From Oscillospiraceae bacterium (lineage in GTDB: Bacteria; Bacillota; Clostridia; Oscillospirales; UBA929): a stretch of 35,863 nucleotides of DNA. Of the stretch, positions 6,826 through 14,855 are shown in pieces. The DNA lies in assembly GCA_031254195.1 (NCBI GenBank), contig JAIRUW010000062.1:1-35863 (forward strand), given 5' to 3'. Below the pieces are notes generated by a model. That model was not told where the DNA came from. It did no database searches and saw nothing but the letters and a program-made list of their open reading frames with translations. Within the stretch, counting starts at the first letter, position 1. Each line of letters begins with the position of its first letter. The position numbers were made by a program, and so were the translations under genes.

Positions 6826-8963
6826 CGGCCGGTTTTCATGCTCAGCGATATGCGCTTTTTAGGCAGGTCCACATCCAACACCGTCACATTGACCACATCG
6901 CCCACCTTGACCGCCTCGGAAGGGTGCCGGATATACCTGTCGGCAAGCTGCGAGACATGCACCAGCCCGTCCTGATGGACGCCGATGTCCACAAACGCGC
7001 CGAAATCGATGACGTTCCGCACCGTGCCGGTCAGCGTCATGCCGGGTTTGAGGTCGGACATGTTCAGTACGTCGGTGCGAAGCTGCGGGGGCGGCAGCTC
7101 GTCGCGCGGGTCGCGCCCCGGCTTTTGCAGCGACAGGGCGATGTCGTTCAGCGTATGTACGCCCACGCCGACGGCTTTGGCCACCGACTCCCCGCCGCGC
7201 TCCGAAATCCACTCATGGATGGGCGGCAGGGCGCCTACATCGTCAAGGCTCAAATCAAAGATGGACAGCAGTTCTTTGGCGGCTTTATAGGACTCCGGGT
7301 GTACCGACGTGTTGTCCAGCACATTCTTCCCGCCCGGTATGCGCAAAAACCCGGCGCACTGCTCGTAAGCCTTCGGCCCCAGCTTGGGGACTTTCAGCAG
7401 GGCCTTGCGGTCGGGGTATGCGCCGTTTTCCTCGCGGTAACGCACCACATTCTTGGCCGTCGCCGTCCCCAGCCCCGCGACGCGCGCCAAAAGCGGCGCG
7501 GACGCCACGTTTAAGTCCACGCCGACGGTATTGACGCAGTCCTCCACAACGCCGTCCAGCGAATCGCTCAGCCGGGCGGGCGGCATATCGTGCTGGTACT
7601 GCCCTACGCCGATGGATTTGGGGTCAACCTTGACCAGCTCGGCCAGCGGGTCCTGTAACCGGCGCGCGATGGACACGGCGGACCGGAGGGAGACGTCAAA
7701 CTGCGGGAACTCCTCCGCCGCCAGCTTGGACGCCGAATAAACCGAGGCCCCCGCCTCGTTGACCACCATGTAGGACACGCCCGGCGTGTCTTTGATCAGG
7801 TTGGCGATAAACAGCTCGGTTTCTCTGGACGCTGTACCGTTACCGATGGCGACGACGCCCACCTTATGTTTTTGAATCAGCCTTTTCAGCACGGCCGCCG
7901 CTTCCTCGGTTTTCGATTGCGGCGGGGTCGGGTAGACGACTATAGTGTCCAGCACCAGCCCGGTGGCGTCGATGACGGCGCACTTGCATCCGGTGCGGTA
8001 AGCGGGGTCAACGGCCAAAATGACACGCCCGCGCACCGGCGGCTGCATCAGGAGCTGCTTGAGGTTGAGAGAAAACATCTTGATTGCCTGCTCCTGCGCC
8101 CGCTCGGTGAAGGAGCCGCGTAACTCGCGCTCCAGCGACGGGAAAAGCAGCCGGTTCCAGCTGTCGGCGACGGCCAGCCCCACAACCCCGGACGCGGGGC
8201 TGTCTCCGCGCACGTATAATTCCCTCATCTGGGAGACCGCCGCGTCATGGGGCGCTTTGAGGGAGACCTTCAAGGCCCCTTCCTTTTCCCCCCGGTTGAT
8301 TGCCAGTATGCGGTGGTGCTGGACGCGCCGCAGCGGCTCCTCGAAGTCGTAATATTGCTCGTAGACCGGATTGCCTTCCCCCGCCTTCTCGGAGCGCAGG
8401 ACGCCTTCCTTAAACAACAGCGGGCGCAGTTTGGCCCGCAGCGCGGCGTCGTCGGAGAAATCCTCGGCCAATATGTCGCACGCCCCGTTGAGGCAGCTTT
8501 CGGCGTCGGGCAAGCCCTTTTCCCCGTCGATAAACGGAGCGGCCATTTCCGACGGATCCCCGGCGGTTTGCTCCAGCAGCCATACGGCCAGCGGTTCCAA
8601 GCCCCGCTCCCGGGCGACGGTGGCGCGCGTACGGCGCTTTTGCTTATAGGGGCGGTATAAATCCTCTACCACGGCCAGCGTTTGCGCGGCCTTTATGGCG
8701 GCTGCCAGCTCATCGGTCAGCTTGCCCTGCTCTTCGATAGCGCTCAGTACCTCTTGCTTGCGTTTATCCAGATTGCGCAGATATTGCAAGCGGTCGGCCA
8801 GTTCGCGCAGTTTTTGGTCGTCCATCGCCCCATGCTGCTCCTTGCGGTAGCGGGCGATGAACGGGATGGTGTTGCCGCCGTCAATCAGCTGGATGATGTT
8901 CGCCACATGCTCGGGCCGGCAGCTGAACTCCTTTGACAGGACACTCTCATAGGAAAAAGTCAA
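6822..8963 (-). CDS. tex: Tex family S1 RNA-binding transcription accessory protein
   Basis: 713 residues, full length for Tex. In order: an N-terminal helical region with IPFIARYRKEQHGAMDD (34-50), a YqgF/RNase H-like domain (VILAVDPAYRTGCKCAVID near 320), helix-hairpin-helix motifs (VAGLGTATAKNVV and VPKLGPKAYEQCAGFLRI, roughly 490-550), and a C-terminal S1 domain (GTVRNVIDFGAFVDIGVHQD near 650) ending KKRISLSMKTGR. Tex binds nucleic acid and affects transcription and RNA metabolism in several bacteria; its exact role here is unknown. The start is TTG at 8963, chosen because GGAGG lies seven bases upstream and the protein begins at the family N-terminus. It is monocistronic with its own promoter. 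Confidence 0.97.
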   Translation of the reverse strand: MTFSYESVLSKEFSCRPEHVANIIQLIDGGNTIPFIARYRKEQHGAMDDQKLRELADRLQYLRNLDKRKQEVLSAIEEQGKLTDELAAAIKAAQTLAVVEDLYRPYKQKRRTRATVARERGLEPLAVWLLEQTAGDPSEMAAPFIDGEKGLPDAESCLNGACDILAEDFSDDAALRAKLRPLLFKEGVLRSEKAGEGNPVYEQYYDFEEPLRRVQHHRILAINRGEKEGALKVSLKAPHDAAVSQMRELYVRGDSPASGVVGLAVADSWNRLLFPSLERELRGSFTERAQEQAIKMFSLNLKQLLMQPPVRGRVILAVDPAYRTGCKCAVIDATGLVLDTIVVYPTPPQSKTEEAAAVLKRLIQKHKVGVVAIGNGTASRETELFIANLIKDTPGVSYMVVNEAGASVYSASKLAAEEFPQFDVSLRSAVSIARRLQDPLAELVKVDPKSIGVGQYQHDMPPARLSDSLDGVVEDCVNTVGVDLNVASAPLLARVAGLGTATAKNVVRYREENGAYPDRKALLKVPKLGPKAYEQCAGFLRIPGGKNVLDNTSVHPESYKAAKELLSIFDLSLDDVGALPPIHEWISERGGESVAKAVGVGVHTLNDIALSLQKPGRDPRDELPPPQLRTDVLNMSDLKPGMTLTGTVRNVIDFGAFVDIGVHQDGLVHVSQLADRYIRHPSEAVKVGDVVNVTVLDVDLPKKRISLSMKTGR

Positions 8964-9003
8964 TGTTATTCCTCCCGGTTTCGCTTACTTACGGTTACAC
9001 CGG

Positions 9004-9032
9004 ATTGTAGCATAAATGCGCCCTGTTGTCTA
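9004..9032 (-). promoter_or_regulatory. Promoter of tex
   Basis: On the minus strand: TAGACA, 17 bases, TACAAT, with TG one base before the -10 (extended -10). The transcript would begin about 35 bases before the TTG start. Confidence 0.55.
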
Positions 9033-9040
9033 TGCCGGGC

Positions 9041-9069
9041 TTTTCAATTTTGATATCTGGTGGTATAGT
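9041..9069 (+). promoter_or_regulatory. Promoter of the YggS-family gene
   Basis: TTTTCA, 17 bases, TATAGT, with a TG extended -10 element (TGGTATAGT). It ends 32 bases before the ATG and is divergent from the tex promoter. Confidence 0.5.
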
Positions 9070-9101
9070 AGAGGCAGGCAAAAGAAAGAAGGGGAACGGA
9101 T

Positions 9102-9782
9102 ATGTCATACGGCACTATTGCCGATACTGTACGGGACATCCGGCGGCGCGTCAAGCACGCGGCGGGCGGGGGCGCGGAAAACGTAACGCTTGTGGCGGTA
9201 AGCAAATCTGTCCCGGCTGAGATGATTCGGGAAGCCATCCGCGCCGGTGTGGACGCGGTTGGGGAAAACCGTGTGCAGGAATGGATGGAAAAGGACGGGC
9301 AGGGCGCGTATGAAGGCGCGCCGTTTCATTTTATCGGCCGTTTGCAGAAAAACAAGGTATCCAAGCTGGTCGGGCGGGCCGAGCTGATCCAGTCGGTGGA
9401 CTCTCTGGCGCTGGCTGAAATGATTGATGTTTGCGCCGGAAAGGCCGGGGTGTGCCAATCTGTTTTGGCGCAGGTCAACATTGCTATGGAAGACACAAAA
9501 GGCGGCTTCCCGCCCGAAGAGTTGCCGGACGCGCTGACAGCGATGTCCTCCCTGCAAAACATCCGCGTCCGCGGCTTGATGTGCATCCCGCCCCCCATGC
9601 GCATACACGGGGACAGCCGTCATTTCGAGCGTATGCGGACACTGTATGACGACCTTCGGAGACAAAGCATCGACAGTATCCGTATGGAAATACTGTCGAT
9701 GGGGATGAGCGACGATTTTGAAGCGGCGGTACAGGCCGGGGCGAACATGATTCGCATCGGCTCGGTTTTATTCAACCCTTGA
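9102..9782 (+). CDS. YggS/PLPBP family pyridoxal phosphate homeostasis protein
   Basis: 226 residues, a typical length. The PLP-binding lysine is Lys35 in LVAVSKSVPAE. Other family signatures are AVGENRVQEW, FHFIGRLQKNKV, IQSVDSLALA, VNIAMEDTKGG, GLMCIPPP and, at the end, LSMGMSDDFEAAVQAGANMI followed by RIGSVLF. Members bind PLP without known catalysis and control vitamin B6 and amino-acid homeostasis. In many Firmicutes the gene (ylmE) sits with sepF and ylmG, but here it stands alone. A GAAGGGG site lies upstream of the ATG. The stop is one base from the stop of the convergent HAD gene. Confidence 0.95.
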   Translation: MSYGTIADTVRDIRRRVKHAAGGGAENVTLVAVSKSVPAEMIREAIRAGVDAVGENRVQEWMEKDGQGAYEGAPFHFIGRLQKNKVSKLVGRAELIQSVDSLALAEMIDVCAGKAGVCQSVLAQVNIAMEDTKGGFPPEELPDALTAMSSLQNIRVRGLMCIPPPMRIHGDSRHFERMRTLYDDLRRQSIDSIRMEILSMGMSDDFEAAVQAGANMIRIGSVLFNP

Positions 9783-9783
9783 G

Positions 9784-10497
9784 TTAGAGGCTGTTCAGGT
9801 ATCTTTCCAGCTCCGCGAGCGTCCCGTGCCGGAAGGCGGTTATGTCTGTGCCGGATTCGTTTTCGAGGCAGTCTGTCACCAAAAATGTCTCCGCGCCTAG
9901 CGCGCCAACACTCATATCCTCCACGGGATGGTTGCCGATCATGAGGCACTGCCCCGGTTCTTTCCCGATCGTTTCAAAAATATCCCGGTAATACCCAGGG
10001 TGCGGCTTACAGTATTTGCTGTTCGAGTAATGGGTTATGTGGCTGAAATCAGAAAGCTCCAGCCCGATCCACCGAAGCCGCGTCGCCACCGCGCAAGCCG
10101 GGAACAGCGGGTTTGTCGCCAGTACGGCGGTATACCCCTTTGACGCCATGGCGCGCACAATCCTTTTTGACACGCCGTTTGGCACTATCACCGACTTGAC
10201 GGCGTCAAACTCATTTTGATAAAAGCTGTCACACGCGGCCTCGGCGGTTTGGCGCTTTTCTTCCGAAAGGCTTAAACATTCCGCGAACACTGTCCAAAAT
10301 CTCTGCGCGTTAAAGCCGTTCCCGCCATCCTTGACCATGGCGTGCGTGCCGGCCCAGACGGCCTTGATGGATTCGTCGGCGTCCATTTTCAGCTTGACGA
10401 ACACCTTTTTCAGTTCGGAAAAATAGGCTTTGAGGAACGCGTCCTGCGACATGGTCAGCAGGGTCCCGTCAAGGTCAAACAGTATGGTGTCTATCAT
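9784..10497 (-). CDS. HAD-family hydrolase
   Basis: 237 residues. Motif I is FDLDGTLL with the nucleophile Asp8 and general acid Asp10. The helical cap follows (about 15-110), then motif II in VLATNPLFP, the conserved Lys region in SKYCKPHPGYY, and motif III/IV in LMIGNHPVEDMSVGALGAETFLV. This matches phosphoglycolate-phosphatase or pyrimidine-nucleotidase-like HADs; the substrate cannot be read. It begins three bases after the lipoprotein gene ends and is the last gene of the PadR-led operon. A phosphatase alongside a PadR/HAAS pair is not an arrangement I recognise. Confidence 0.9.
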   Translation of the reverse strand: MIDTILFDLDGTLLTMSQDAFLKAYFSELKKVFVKLKMDADESIKAVWAGTHAMVKDGGNGFNAQRFWTVFAECLSLSEEKRQTAEAACDSFYQNEFDAVKSVIVPNGVSKRIVRAMASKGYTAVLATNPLFPACAVATRLRWIGLELSDFSHITHYSNSKYCKPHPGYYRDIFETIGKEPGQCLMIGNHPVEDMSVGALGAETFLVTDCLENESGTDITAFRHGTLAELERYLNSL

Positions 10498-10500
10498 TTT

Positions 10501-11109
10501 CTATCTCCTGTCTTCTATTATGATTGCCGTCACGTTACGGATCATGGCGTTCTCATCGGCGTCGTCCGTCAGCGCAGGCCGGCCGTCCGACCCTTCATAG
10601 AAATATTCGGCGTCCGCCGGCACAGTAGAGGAACCGCCGCCAATATCAACGGTGCCGGAATAGAGGACGCGGTTTTTCCAGCGCAGGCTGCCCTCCACGA
10701 AAAACCTGTATTCGCCGGGCGGTACGGCGTCGCCGTTGGCGCCGGTCAAGTCCCAAACATAGCTGAGCGCCCCCGCCCTCGGCGTCGCGCCGGATACAGC
10801 GTCCGCTTCACTTTTTGTCATGGACGCAAGGCCGGATCTCTCTACCCAGAGAGGAATGGTGTCCGGCTTTTTTTGATAGCCGCCGCTTGCGGTAAAGCGC
10901 GTGGCGTAAAGCGTCTTGACGAGGCTGCCGTCCATATCCTCTATCCACACCGCAAACTGGTTGCTCGAAAACCCGGACTGTTTTTCGTAATCGAACGAGA
11001 TTAGGACATGATCCCCTTCGGGTATAATTGTTTCCGTCTCCCCGTTTCCGCCCGCGCAAGCCGACAGTAAAATAAGGACAAGCGCCATAGCCAGTATATA
11101 TCTGATCAT
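10501..11109 (-). CDS. Lipoprotein with DUF2271-like domain
   Basis: 202 residues. The signal ends in the lipobox LLSAC (Cys18), so the protein should sit on the outer face of the membrane. The body has the layout I associate with DUF2271: QFAVWIEDMDGSLVKTLYAT (52-71), then PLWVERSG, AVSGATPRAG and YVWDLTGANGDAVPPGEYRF, a Fn3-like beta-sandwich pattern. Function is unknown; some family members occur near FMN-binding or redox proteins. The start overlaps the stop of the HAAS gene by an ATGA, and the HAD gene follows three bases later. The family assignment is from memory of the motif, so it is moderate. Confidence 0.7.
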   Translation of the reverse strand: MIRYILAMALVLILLSACAGGNGETETIIPEGDHVLISFDYEKQSGFSSNQFAVWIEDMDGSLVKTLYATRFTASGGYQKKPDTIPLWVERSGLASMTKSEADAVSGATPRAGALSYVWDLTGANGDAVPPGEYRFFVEGSLRWKNRVLYSGTVDIGGGSSTVPADAEYFYEGSDGRPALTDDADENAMIRNVTAIIIEDRR

Positions 11110-12107
11110 ACCGTAACCTCCTTATTGCCTCTCCAAGTATTCCAAATTGATACGCCAATGTCAAGCATGGCAGCGAGGATAAACACAGCCGAGAAAAACA
11201 AAACCACTCTGCCTTGGGTTATATATAGGAGGATGTCAGCATCGTCAATAAACGCGCTCACCCAGACAATAAACTCCTGGTCCAGCAAATCCGGCCAATG
11301 CAAGATGGTTATCGCAACGCTCACCCACACAATGTTATTGACAATGTTTGCGATACAGAGCGGGACGGTCCACCTTCCCCAGTAGAGCTTTAAGCCGTTC
11401 ATAACCAAGCCTAATGCGCCGAACAGAAGGATGTAGGGAATAGCTCTATCCAGCGCCGCCTGCGAAAAGGGGCTGATAATCACCGAGTTGTGGGTAAAAA
11501 CGAAGAACGACTCGCCGCGTACGATCATCGCGACAAAGAGAGCTGTGAAAAATACAGACAGGGACATTCCGACAATCGCCGACGGACGTGAGATTTTGAC
11601 GCCTTGCCTTTGGTCTGGCAAAGGCGGCAGCCGGTCGATCGTCCATGGCTTTTGCTTTAAGGCATAATCAGATATATTATAGCCAAAGTAATCGGCCACG
11701 GCAAACCCGAGTGTGACCCAAAACGCGGCTTGAAGCGCGCCTTCGATCGCCCCGCCGAATATTTTACCTATCACTCCGCCGATCGAAACGGAATCTGAAA
11801 AAATCTCCCCAAAGACGCCTATACAGGCGAGTACCCCGGCGACAATCGGCACGACAAGTTTCAGCACATGGATATATGTGTCAAAGAGAGCGGGGGAAAT
11901 TAAGTACCGCGGCTTTTGCCGGTATTGCTCCGCCATCTTGGCGGGCGGGCCGAGATTTGTCAGTACGTCAATCACATCCTGCTCGCTTGGGTTGTCCGGG
12001 AGCATATCGGCGATACTCGCCTCCAGCTCGCGTTTGATTTCCTCCCGCTCTTTCTCCGGCAAACGGCGCGTGACGTCGTGAATATAACGCGCAATCAATT
12101 CGCTCAT
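11106..12107 (-). CDS. HAAS-domain integral membrane protein
   Basis: 333 residues. The N-terminal 70 residues match the HAAS signalling domain: YIHDVTRRLPEKEREEIKRE, then DNPSEQDVIDVLTNLGPP. Six hydrophobic segments follow (about 83-108, 120-147, 175-200, 222-245, 250-275, 295-318). HAAS proteins are classically encoded beside PadR regulators and are thought to link membrane state to transcription. Here the start overlaps the padR stop in an ATGA and the stop overlaps the lipoprotein start in an ATGA, so three genes are translationally coupled. The specific signal is unknown. Confidence 0.82.
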   Translation of the reverse strand: MSELIARYIHDVTRRLPEKEREEIKRELEASIADMLPDNPSEQDVIDVLTNLGPPAKMAEQYRQKPRYLISPALFDTYIHVLKLVVPIVAGVLACIGVFGEIFSDSVSIGGVIGKIFGGAIEGALQAAFWVTLGFAVADYFGYNISDYALKQKPWTIDRLPPLPDQRQGVKISRPSAIVGMSLSVFFTALFVAMIVRGESFFVFTHNSVIISPFSQAALDRAIPYILLFGALGLVMNGLKLYWGRWTVPLCIANIVNNIVWVSVAITILHWPDLLDQEFIVWVSAFIDDADILLYITQGRVVLFFSAVFILAAMLDIGVSIWNTWRGNKEVTV

Positions 12108-12448
12108 TTTTCCTCATCCTCTCCTAACAGATTTTCCATCTCCCGCGTCATGCGCCGCCACTCCTCCCGCAACCGTGTGTAGAGTGTCCGGCCCCAATCG
12201 CTCAGGTGATAATATTTGCGCGGGCGGCTTTCGGCGGTGTCCCATTGGCTTTGCAGCAGCCCTTGCGATTCCAAACGCCGCAGCAACGGATAAAGCGTGT
12301 TGGCTTCTATGCGAAACCCTTGGTTTTCCATATCCTGCAACAGCGAGTATCCATACTTGGGCTGGCTCAGGCTGCTCATGACCGCCAACACAAGCGTCCC
12401 GCGCCGCAGATCGACGATCAATCCTTGGAGCAGCTCATCCTCAGGCAT
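12104..12448 (-). CDS. PadR-family transcriptional regulator
   Basis: 114 residues from the ATG at 12448, which has GAGGTGAT seven bases upstream. A longer frame up to 12499 would run through the promoter and is rejected. The winged helix is clear: LVLAVMSSLSQPKYGYSLLQ, IEANTLYPLLRRLESQGLLQ, then SRPRKYYHLSDWGRTLYTRL and a short C-terminal dimerisation helix typical of PadR subfamily 2. It heads the operon with the HAAS protein, lipoprotein and HAD hydrolase. The palindrome on its own -35 box points to autorepression (inference). Confidence 0.93.
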   Translation of the reverse strand: MPEDELLQGLIVDLRRGTLVLAVMSSLSQPKYGYSLLQDMENQGFRIEANTLYPLLRRLESQGLLQSQWDTAESRPRKYYHLSDWGRTLYTRLREEWRRMTREMENLLGEDEEK

Positions 12449-12469
12449 CTTTGCATCACCTCTGTAGCA

Positions 12470-12499
12470 ATTATACTGTACGCCACACACTATTGTCAA
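12470..12499 (-). promoter_or_regulatory. Consensus promoter of the PadR operon
   Basis: On the minus strand: TTGACA, an 18-base spacer, TATAAT. Both hexamers are perfect consensus, so the unrepressed promoter should be strong. It ends 22 bases before the padR ATG. Confidence 0.8.
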
Positions 12500-12503
12500 T
12501 AGT
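12489..12503. promoter_or_regulatory. Palindromic operator over the -35 box of the PadR operon
   Basis: Perfect inverted repeat ACTATTG-x-CAATAGT (7-bp arms, one central base) that contains the TTGACA hexamer. PadR proteins bind AT-rich palindromes of this kind at their own promoters, so this is the likely operator. Confidence 0.65.
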
Positions 12504-12518
12504 AAATTATAATATTTT

Positions 12519-13358
12519 CTAAAATAATTCGTCCAATAAAATGTAGTAGTTGATTTTCTCCCAGTCCGGCGCGGTTCCTAAGCGGGAAAACAGCAGGTCA
12601 ACGTATCCGTCCTTTTCCTCTTGCGGCATGTCCCTCAAATTATAGCGCAGGGAGCGGACGCACAAGGCGATGTCCTGCCATTTGTCCGCAACGCCGCCGC
12701 GCCCGAGGTCGATAAAGCCTGTCACCGCCGTGCCGCTGATAAAGACATTCGGCAGGCAGTAATCGCCGTGCGTAAAGCAGGCGTCCTCCGGCGGCCTGTT
12801 GGCGTCCAGCCAGCGGTACAGTTCCATGGGGGAGGCAAAGGGGTTATCCTCGTTCCACTCCGCCATATCGACCAAGCCGTTTTCGATGTTGCACAGCGCG
12901 CCCGCCAGCTTTGTGTCCAGCCTGTTGTCCGCCGGGCAGCCCGCTGTATCCACAGCTTGCAGCATCAGTAAGCCGTCCGCCAGCAGCCTGACCGTGTTGC
13001 CGACCGGCACGGCGACGCGGTCTTCCGGGCAATCGCAGGCCATCCGTCCGTGCACTTCCGTCATCAGCAGATACGAAAGCCCGTCTTGCTCATGCCAATA
13101 TTTCACTTCCGGCACCGGCAGCTTGCCGTCAAGCCAGTACAGCAGCTCACGCTCACGGCGGGCTTCGCCGTCCGCCCGCGCAATCTTCAAATACAGCGAG
13201 CTCCCCGCTTTATCATACCGGTACACCCCGGCGGACGAACAGCCGACAGTAATTTGAACACAGGAATATCCGCCCAGCATCTCAGACAGCTCGGGCGGCA
13301 AGATTAACCCGGGAGCTTTGTGTGTGATTGCGTCAAACTCATTAGCCTTCCCCATCAT
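12519..13358 (-). CDS. APH(3')-like aminoglycoside phosphotransferase family kinase
   Basis: About 279 residues from tandem ATGs at 13358/13355; GGAGG lies four and seven bases upstream, so the second ATG may be used. The ATP-binding Lys is near 58 (LYLKIA), followed by REREL and WLDGKLPVPEVKYWHEQDG. The catalytic loop is THGDYCLPN (Asp near 199, Asn near 204), and the metal-binding Asp near 217 lies in TGFIDLGRGGVADKWQDIAL. The C-terminus PDWEKINYYILLDELF is nearly that of APH(3')-IIIa, while HGDxCLPN resembles APH(3')-II. The reaction would be ATP-dependent phosphorylation of the 3'-OH of kanamycin-type drugs, or of an unknown hydroxylated substrate. No mobile element is nearby, so this looks like a resident, divergent gene. 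Confidence 0.88.
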   Translation of the reverse strand: MMGKANEFDAITHKAPGLILPPELSEMLGGYSCVQITVGCSSAGVYRYDKAGSSLYLKIARADGEARRERELLYWLDGKLPVPEVKYWHEQDGLSYLLMTEVHGRMACDCPEDRVAVPVGNTVRLLADGLLMLQAVDTAGCPADNRLDTKLAGALCNIENGLVDMAEWNEDNPFASPMELYRWLDANRPPEDACFTHGDYCLPNVFISGTAVTGFIDLGRGGVADKWQDIALCVRSLRYNLRDMPQEEKDGYVDLLFSRLGTAPDWEKINYYILLDELF

Positions 13359-13390
13359 GAATCCTCCATTCCCCAACGCCCTATCCTCCG

Positions 13391-13409
13391 CATAGTATGC
13401 CATAGTATG
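13391..13409. promoter_or_regulatory. Tandem copies of a small palindrome between divergent genes
   Basis: CATAGTATG occurs twice, one base apart. Each copy is itself a palindrome around a central G. The pair lies in the short gap between the kinase gene and the divergent ATPase gene, flanked by cctccg and cggagg. This looks like an operator or a shared promoter core; no clear -35/-10 pair is visible on either strand. Confidence 0.4.
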
Positions 13410-13429
13410 AGACTACGGAGGGATGCCGC

Positions 13430-14479
13430 GTGGATACGGCTTTTTTTCTAGGCGCGAACACGCCCGGGGGCTTTGCGTCATACTACGGCGAATGGCTTGA
13501 TTATCACAGACTGAAACGCTTGTATATCATCAAAGGGACGCCGGGCAACGGCAAATCCGGTTTTATGCGCCGCGTCGCAAAGCGGCTGGGTGAGAAAGGG
13601 TACGGCTGTGAGTCCATCCTGTGTTCAGCCGACCCGGCGTCGCTGGACGGGGTATATTTCCCAGAGTTGGGCGTTGCCTTTGCCGACGGCACGGCGCCCC
13701 ATGCCATCGAACCCAAATACCCGCTCGCGGTCGAATGCTACCTGCCGCTGACGCAGTTTGCCGACGACGCGGCGCTGGCGCTTGAGCGCGACGCGGTCAT
13801 AGGCCTGCGGGACGGTTTGGCGCTGGATTATGCCCGCTTGTCCCGCGTCATGACGGCGGTCAAAAGCCTACAGGAGGAGCAGCGGGCCATCGTTTCGGAT
13901 AATTCGGTATTGGAGACGATCCGCCGCCGCGCGCGCGGCATTGCAAAGCGCGAGATCAGGAAAGGCACGGGCGGCGCCCTGCGCAAGCGTTTTCTGAGCG
14001 CGCTCACCCCTGAGGGCGAAACGATGCTGTGGGATACCGTTCAATCGCTGTCCGACAGGGTTTACGAGCTGCGGGACAGCTACCGGCTGGCGCACTGCCT
14101 GCTTGAGCCGGTCATGGAGGCGGCGCTGGAAGCGGGCCAGGAGGCCTGCGCCTGTTATGATCCCTATGCGCCGTCAACGCGGCTCAGCCATCTCATTTTG
14201 CCGGGTCTGAAACTGGCGTTTGTCAGCGCTCCCTATCCCGGCGGGCCTACCCGGCGAATCCGGCTGGATGCCGCCGTCCCGCAAGACGTCACGCGCCGTC
14301 ACCGGCTGCGGCTGCGTTTTCTGCGCAAGACCGAAACCGCGCTGAAACAGGACGCCTGCGGCGTTTTGGCGGAGGCGGTCGATAAACACAGCCAACTGGA
14401 GGGAATATATAACCCGCACGTCGATTTCTCGAGCGTACGGGCTTTGGCTGACGCTTATGCAGATAGTATCCTACCGTAG
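13430..14479 (+). CDS. P-loop ATPase of the PRK06851 type
   Basis: 349 residues from a GTG start, with GGAGGG eight bases upstream; the nearby ATG at 13423 is out of frame. Walker A is KGTPGNGKSGFM (Lys42, Ser43). Then come family blocks CSADPASLDGVYFPEL and AFADGTAPHAIEPKYP, followed by a long helical region (about 130-230) and a second half with LILPGLKLAFVSAPYPGGPT. The family often shows two P-loop-like halves; the second Walker A is not obvious here. Function is unknown. The gene is divergent from the kinase gene and overlaps the ireB stop by nine bases, convergently. Confidence 0.8.
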   Translation: MDTAFFLGANTPGGFASYYGEWLDYHRLKRLYIIKGTPGNGKSGFMRRVAKRLGEKGYGCESILCSADPASLDGVYFPELGVAFADGTAPHAIEPKYPLAVECYLPLTQFADDAALALERDAVIGLRDGLALDYARLSRVMTAVKSLQEEQRAIVSDNSVLETIRRRARGIAKREIRKGTGGALRKRFLSALTPEGETMLWDTVQSLSDRVYELRDSYRLAHCLLEPVMEAALEAGQEACACYDPYAPSTRLSHLILPGLKLAFVSAPYPGGPTRRIRLDAAVPQDVTRRHRLRLRFLRKTETALKQDACGVLAEAVDKHSQLEGIYNPHVDFSSVRALADAYADSILP

Positions 14480-14710
14480 ATAACACCGCACCAACTCCTG
14501 CAATAATTCGTCGCGGTCAAGGCGGCGGATCATACTGCGGGCGTTGTTGTGGTTTGTGACATACGTGGGGTCTTCGGAGAGGATGTAGCCCACGATCTGG
14601 TTGATGGGGTTATAGCCCTTTTCTTGCAAGGCGGCATAGACGGCAGTCAGGACGGACTTCATTTCCGTGCTGCCGTCCTCGGCAAGGGCAAACTTGCGCG
14701 TATGTTCCAC
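14471..14710 (-). CDS. ireB: IreB family regulatory phosphoprotein (UPF0297)
   Basis: 79 residues, full length. It starts with GTG and has AGGAGG nine bases upstream. Conserved blocks: EMKSVLTAVYAALQEKGYNP, INQIVGYILSEDPTYVTNHN, NARSMIRRLDRDELLQELV, ending YLR. In Enterococcus, IreB is a target of the Ser/Thr kinase IreK and affects cephalosporin tolerance; Thr residues near the N-terminus (Thr4, Thr15) are possible targets here. In many Firmicutes it sits between alaS and the Holliday-junction resolvase gene, but neither is present here, so the usual neighbourhood is broken. It has its own promoter. Confidence 0.95.
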   Translation of the reverse strand: MEHTRKFALAEDGSTEMKSVLTAVYAALQEKGYNPINQIVGYILSEDPTYVTNHNNARSMIRRLDRDELLQELVRCYLR

Positions 14711-14745
14711 CGTACTGCGCCTCCTATCCCTTTTAATCTTCTTTT

Positions 14746-14775
14746 AGTATACATGAAGCGCGGTGTTTTTGTAAA
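14746..14775 (-). promoter_or_regulatory. Promoter of ireB
   Basis: On the minus strand: TTTACA, 18 bases, TATACT, about 36 bases before the GTG start. It is divergent from the Hpt promoter, with 15 bases between the two -35 boxes. Confidence 0.65.
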
Positions 14776-14790
14776 GAGTTTTTTTGCGTA

Positions 14791-14819
14791 TTGCAAAATG
14801 CCGTTTTATAGGGTATACT
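14791..14819 (+). promoter_or_regulatory. Promoter of the Hpt-domain gene
   Basis: TTGCAA, 17 bases, TATACT. It ends 36 bases before the ATG at 14856. Confidence 0.65.
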
Positions 14820-14855
14820 GAGTGAGGAATAGATATTTTTGAAAGGTTGGCTGTA

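Noticed and set aside
9105..9665. Minus-strand frame opposite the YggS-family gene
   Set aside because: The plus-strand frame encodes a complete, well-conserved family; the reverse frame shows no motif.
12449..12499. Upstream extension of the PadR gene
   Set aside because: It would run through the -10 and -35 boxes; the ATG at 12448 has a good ribosome site.
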